Below, piece after piece: positions 60,622 to 64,000 of a stretch of 64,000 nt of DNA. The notes below the pieces were generated by a model. That model saw nothing but the letters and a program-made list of their open reading frames with translations, was not told the DNA's origin and ran no database searches. Both the position numbers and the translations under genes were made by a program. Position 1 is the first letter of the stretch. Every line of letters starts with the position of its first letter. The DNA comes from UBA4582 sp047629195 (GTDB taxonomy: Bacteria > Pseudomonadota > Gammaproteobacteria > Pseudomonadales > Azotimanducaceae): the NCBI GenBank assembly GCA_047629195.1, contig JBLHWY010000012.1, positions 1-64,000 on the forward strand, read 5' to 3'.

Positions 60622-62831
60622 CACGCCCTCAGTTTCGTATCCTTGAGTGGCAGCGTTCTGACTCTGGTACCGGTTGCTGCGAATATCGCATTCAATACTG
60701 CTGGCGCTGCAACAGAAATAGTAGGCTCACCCACACCACCATAAAAACCGCCTGAAGGCATGACTATGGTTTCAACCTTAGGCATATCCTTAATACGCAT
60801 AGATGGGTAGGTGTGGAAGTTATCCTGCTGAACCTCTCCGTTCTCAAAAGTTATTTCACCGTACAAAGCAGCAGATAGACCATATACAAAAGATCCTTCA
60901 ACCTGCGCCTCAATTTGCTGAGGGTTTACCGCGGTACCACAATCTGTCGCGGCAACGATACGATCTACGCTAAGATTTCCTGCACTGTCAACAGTGACAT
61001 CCGCACATGCCGCGACATAACTGCCAAAGGCATACAGCAATGCTAAGCCTCGAGACTTACCATCATTGCTTCCCCAACCGGATTTTTCAGCAACCGCTTT
61101 CAATACCGCTGTACTCTGCGGATTGTTTTTCAGATGAGCTAATCTAAATTCTAGCGGATCGCGGCCGGCGGCATGCGCCATTTCGTCTAGGAAACACTCT
61201 AAATAAACAGCATTCTGGTTAACATTCACGCCACGCCAAAACCCGGGTCGAATAGGTGGATTCCGCATGGCGTGGTCAACGACTAGGTTAGGGAATTCAT
61301 AACTGATCTGATGCTGATCCATTCCTGGATTCATACCGCGTTTTACCACACCCTGGAAGGTAGCGAAGTCCATACCATCAACAAGCCTATGAGGCATCAG
61401 ACCAGCCAGAATTGATTGGCCGGAAATACGCATATGTAGCCCCGTGAGATTACCATCCGCGTCCAGGCTTCCCTTCATTTTGGCCATTGTTGTCGGATGA
61501 TAGAAACCGTGCTTCTGGTCTTCTTCTCTGGTCCACTGCAGCTTGATCGGTGTCCCAGGAAAAGCTTTTGCAATCTCAACCGCCTGATGAATATAGTCAG
61601 GCGCACCGCGCCGACCAAAACCTCCACCAAGAATTGTTTTATAAACTTCGCACTGTTCAATTGGCACACCAGATGCTTCAGAGGTTGCAGCCAGCGCCGC
61701 TTCTCCATTTTGAGTTGGACACCAGACTTCACACTTATCTTTTGTCCAGACGGCCGTCGCATTCATGGGTTCCATCGGCGCATGATTTTGTGACGGGCAC
61801 TTGTAAATGCCTTCGACCATTTTGTCTGCGGATCCAAACGCTACCTCTATATCACCTTCTTTGTTGCCCTCGAATGCTTCATCAGCATCGAGTCCGCTTT
61901 CTAACAATTCTGTTAGCTCTTTGTCATTGAAGTTCTTATTGGGGCCCAGGTCCCATTTAATCGGCAACTTATTCAACGCTGAATTCGCCTGCCACCAGGT
62001 ATCGCCAACTACTGCGACACCGTTGGCACCGACAGCGGTGACAACTTTAACCACAGCACGTACGCCGGGCATATTCTTAACGGCAGAGTCGTCAAAACTA
62101 ACAAGCTTGCCACCCATTACCGGGCAATCCTTAATACTCGCAAGCAGCATGCCTGGCAATTTGATGTCGGCGCCGTAAATTAACTTGCCTGTCAGCTTTT
62201 CGGTAGTATCCAAACGCTTCAGCGGTTTTCCCGCAATCTTCCATTGCGAAGGATCTTTCAGTTTCACGTTTTCGGGAATGGGAAGCTTAGATGCCGCAAC
62301 GGCAACCATGCCATAGGTCATTGTCTTACCACTTTTTGCATGGGTAATAACACTATCTTTACCACTGCACTCTGCCGCGGGCACGCCCCATTTATTTGCA
62401 GCCGCCTGAACCAGCATCATGCGCGCGGCAGCACCACCTTCTCTTACATACTGCTGGCTCGATCGTAACCCTTGACTACCACCGGTAGAAAAAGATCCCC
62501 ACGCTCTTTGTCTCGCTAGGTTTTGTCCAGGCGTTGGGAATTCCCAGGTGACCTTATCCCAATCGCACTGAAGCTCTTCAGCTACCAGTTGTGCAAGCCC
62601 AGTTAACGTACCCTGGCCCATCTCGGAACGGGCAATACGCACGGTCACAGTGTCGTCCGTTGCAATTTGTACCCACGCATTTACCTCATCGACACCGGCA
62701 TGTTTAGACGCACCCGATGCAAGCCCTGGTAAAAACCCGATCGATAAACCAACACCAGCTGCGGTCGTGCTAATAAGAAATCCGCGTCGAGAAATTGTGT
62801 GGTTCGCTTTCAAATCAGTCATGTCTGTCAT
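60621..62831 (-). CDS. Molybdopterin-binding subunit of a xanthine-oxidase-family hydroxylase (IorB-like)
   Basis: A 736-residue large subunit of the isoquinoline 1-oxidoreductase type. A Tat leader is present (TISRRGFLISTTAAGVG). RSEMGQGTLTGLAQLVAEEL, RRLDTTEKLTG-like KRLDTTEKLTGKLIYGADIK, LGGGFGRRGAPDYIHQAVEI and GGFYGGVGEPTISVAAPAVL (with the catalytic Glu of GVGEP) are visible. It oxidises an aldehyde or N-heterocycle in the periplasm. The ATG at 62831 is chosen as GGGGAG is 8 nt before; a longer frame would intrude on the iron-sulfur subunit. Confidence 0.92.
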   Translation of the reverse strand: MTDMTDLKANHTISRRGFLISTTAAGVGLSIGFLPGLASGASKHAGVDEVNAWVQIATDDTVTVRIARSEMGQGTLTGLAQLVAEELQCDWDKVTWEFPTPGQNLARQRAWGSFSTGGSQGLRSSQQYVREGGAAARMMLVQAAANKWGVPAAECSGKDSVITHAKSGKTMTYGMVAVAASKLPIPENVKLKDPSQWKIAGKPLKRLDTTEKLTGKLIYGADIKLPGMLLASIKDCPVMGGKLVSFDDSAVKNMPGVRAVVKVVTAVGANGVAVVGDTWWQANSALNKLPIKWDLGPNKNFNDKELTELLESGLDADEAFEGNKEGDIEVAFGSADKMVEGIYKCPSQNHAPMEPMNATAVWTKDKCEVWCPTQNGEAALAATSEASGVPIEQCEVYKTILGGGFGRRGAPDYIHQAVEIAKAFPGTPIKLQWTREEDQKHGFYHPTTMAKMKGSLDADGNLTGLHMRISGQSILAGLMPHRLVDGMDFATFQGVVKRGMNPGMDQHQISYEFPNLVVDHAMRNPPIRPGFWRGVNVNQNAVYLECFLDEMAHAAGRDPLEFRLAHLKNNPQSTAVLKAVAEKSGWGSNDGKSRGLALLYAFGSYVAACADVTVDSAGNLSVDRIVAATDCGTAVNPQQIEAQVEGSFVYGLSAALYGEITFENGEVQQDNFHTYPSMRIKDMPKVETIVMPSGGFYGGVGEPTISVAAPAVLNAIFAATGTRVRTLPLKDTKLRA

Positions 62832-62845
62832 TCGTGCAACTCCCC

Positions 62846-63301
62846 TCAGGCTTTTTTGGTTTTGGCTAGATGAATGCCTTGGCGAACTCGCTGGAACGTG
62901 CCACACCGGCAAATATTGGTTATCTGATTATCGATATCTTCATCGGTCGCATTGGGCGTTTTCTCTAGCAAACTAGCAGCAGCCATCATCATGCCGGACT
63001 GACAATAACCACACTGAGGAACATCTAATTCAGCCCAGGCCTGCTGAACAGGGTGAGAACCATCTTCCGAAAGACCTTCGATCGTAGTGATTTCACTTTT
63101 TTCATTGACAGCAGCCAATGGCATAACGCATGAACGCACAGGGTTTCCATCAATATGCACAGTGCAAGAACCACACTGAGCGATGCCGCAACCATATTTG
63201 GTTCCAGTCATGCTTAATTGCTCCCTGATTATCCACAGCAAAGGTGTGGTTTCATCTGCATCGACCTCGTACGATGCGCCATTAACCTTAAGCTTCTTCA
63301 T
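62846..63301 (-). CDS. 2Fe-2S subunit of a xanthine-oxidase-family hydroxylase (IorA-like)
   Basis: A 151-residue protein with two [2Fe-2S] clusters. The plant-type site is KYGCGIAQCGSCTVHIDG, and the helical one is QCGYCQSGMMMAAASLL and NICRCGTFQRVRQGIHLA. It passes electrons from the molybdenum subunit (14 bp downstream) to an outside acceptor, plausibly one of the operon's cytochromes c. ATG at 63301 has GGGGA 6-7 nt upstream. It heads the eight-gene Mo-hydroxylase/FCSD/Sox operon. Confidence 0.93.
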   Translation of the reverse strand: MKKLKVNGASYEVDADETTPLLWIIREQLSMTGTKYGCGIAQCGSCTVHIDGNPVRSCVMPLAAVNEKSEITTIEGLSEDGSHPVQQAWAELDVPQCGYCQSGMMMAAASLLEKTPNATDEDIDNQITNICRCGTFQRVRQGIHLAKTKKA

Positions 63302-63391
63302 CAACATTTCCCCTATATCAAACGACTTGTTTCTTCAATTTGTAAAACGTAAATACTTTATTACAACCCGCGGGCAAATGCTCAAAAAAAT

Positions 63392-64000
63392 TTACCAGGC
63401 ATACGCTTCAGGCGCTTCACCGCAAGGCGGAAATATCTCATCGAGACGATTTAACACTTCATCATTCAGCACGATTTCAGGCACCTGTAGCACTGACTCC
63501 AATTGGGTCACACTCGCAGGCCCGACAATGGTTGCTACCACACCGGATTGGTGCAATAACCACGAAAGCGCCACACGACTCGGGGTTTCGTTTAACTCGA
63601 TACACAACTGTTCATACAGTCCAAGCTGTTGAGATCGTTGTGCCATAGCCTTTAGCATGTCTGCAGAATCTCGCCTGCCGCTATTATTTTCTGGCGCGCC
63701 CGCCAACAAACCTCCAGCCAGTGGGCTCCAAGGTATCAAACCCAGACCATACTCACGACACGCAGGTATAACTTCAAGCTCAACTCGTCGCTCAATTAAG
63801 TTAAACAAACTCTGCTCTGACACCAAACCCAACTGATGTCGAGCCTTAGCATTTTCGTTAGCTCTGGCTATAGCCCAACCAGGGAAATTACTGGAACCAA
63901 CATAGGTGATTTTACCCTGACTAATCAACCTCTCCATTGCTTGCCAAATTTCTTCAATCGGTGCAGATCGATCAATATGATGCATCTGATATAAATCAAT
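63392..64000 (-). CDS. Aldo/keto reductase (5' truncated by window edge)
   Basis: The frame is open to base 64000, so its N-terminus lies outside. Seen: IDLYQMHHIDRSAPIEEIWQ, GKITYVGSSNFPGWAIARA, EQSLFNLIERRVELEVIPAC, GLGLIPWSPLAGGLL and ALSWLLHQSGVVATIVGPAS. These are the NADPH-dependent aldo/keto reductase (TIM-barrel) blocks of the YajO/YghZ-like group. It is on the same strand as the Mo-hydroxylase operon, 90 bp upstream of it; joint transcription is possible. Confidence 0.92.
   Translation of the reverse strand: MDLYQMHHIDRSAPIEEIWQAMERLISQGKITYVGSSNFPGWAIARANENAKARHQLGLVSEQSLFNLIERRVELEVIPACREYGLGLIPWSPLAGGLLAGAPENNSGRRDSADMLKAMAQRSQQLGLYEQLCIELNETPSRVALSWLLHQSGVVATIVGPASVTQLESVLQVPEIVLNDEVLNRLDEIFPPCGEAPEAYAW

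Overview
The window looks like a chromosome segment of an aerobic, heterotrophic, probably marine gammaproteobacterium of moderate GC. The inference rests on an EfpL/YeiP-type elongation factor, an ArfB-type hydrolase, a MerR-controlled leucine-degradation (liu) cluster, many acyl-CoA dehydrogenases and CoA-pathway enzymes, periplasmic sulfur-oxidation cytochromes, and the remains of a PEP-CTERM protein. I saw no rRNA, tRNA, CRISPR array, phage or intact insertion sequence. Both ends cut through genes: a fused pabB/pabC at the left and an aldo/keto reductase at the right.

Layout. 1-3.2 kb: pabBC end, an enoyl-CoA hydratase-like protein and an acyl-CoA dehydrogenase. 3.2-7.5 kb: a tyrosine/homogentisate operon (hppD, a VOC protein, fahA, maiA) divergent from an Lrp/AsnC regulator, with no hmgA. 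7.7-8.5 kb: a decayed discoidin-like PEP-CTERM gene followed by a hairpin. 8.5-13.9 kb: liuR-liuA-liuB-liuD behind a perfect 16-bp palindrome, with liuC and liuE missing. 13.9-19.3 kb: TesB thioesterase, a paired acyl-CoA dehydrogenase set, an AraC regulator and a second unusual crotonase. 19.3-27.5 kb: serine hydrolase, small membrane protein, sphingosine-phosphate-lyase-like PLP enzyme, ArfB, EfpL, ABM protein, esterase, GPH-type transporter, DUF454-like protein. 27.8-32.7 kb: DUF1631-like protein, ABC-2 exporter, CBS-GGDEF protein. 32.7-41.6 kb: SDR, methyltransferase, CoA transferase, amidohydrolase, esterases, a GltS-like transporter, a membrane diguanylate cyclase. 41.6-45.8 kb: a likely TetR regulon with palindromic operators (PPOX-reductase-ferredoxin fusion, GST, DUF1348). 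45.8-48.4 kb: M20 amidohydrolase and GlcD-type oxidase.

48.6-52.0 kb is an Entner-Doudoroff locus in decay. zwf reads as intact and pgl is shortened. edd is reduced to a 3' remnant with a stop, deletions and a frameshift. eda keeps its catalytic residues but has two in-frame stops near its end.

52.0-53.1 kb holds the most interesting locus. Two collinear open frames on the minus strand are separated by one UGA. Joined, they read as a 294-residue GrdB-like protein with a U-P-V-C redox motif, and a hairpin just 3' of the UGA fits the bacterial SECIS rules. The stop codon overlaps the start of a CxxC thioredoxin/glutaredoxin-like gene, which suggests a small selenoprotein-thioredoxin redox pair.

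53.2-56.7 kb: epoxide-hydrolase-like protein, double-hotdog thioesterase, phytanoyl-CoA dioxygenase-like protein. 56.9-63.3 kb: one tightly overlapping minus-strand operon with a two-subunit molybdenum hydroxylase, both flavocytochrome c sulfide dehydrogenase subunits and SoxX-Y-Z-A. It has no soxB or soxCD, and its SoxY lacks the usual GGCGG ending.
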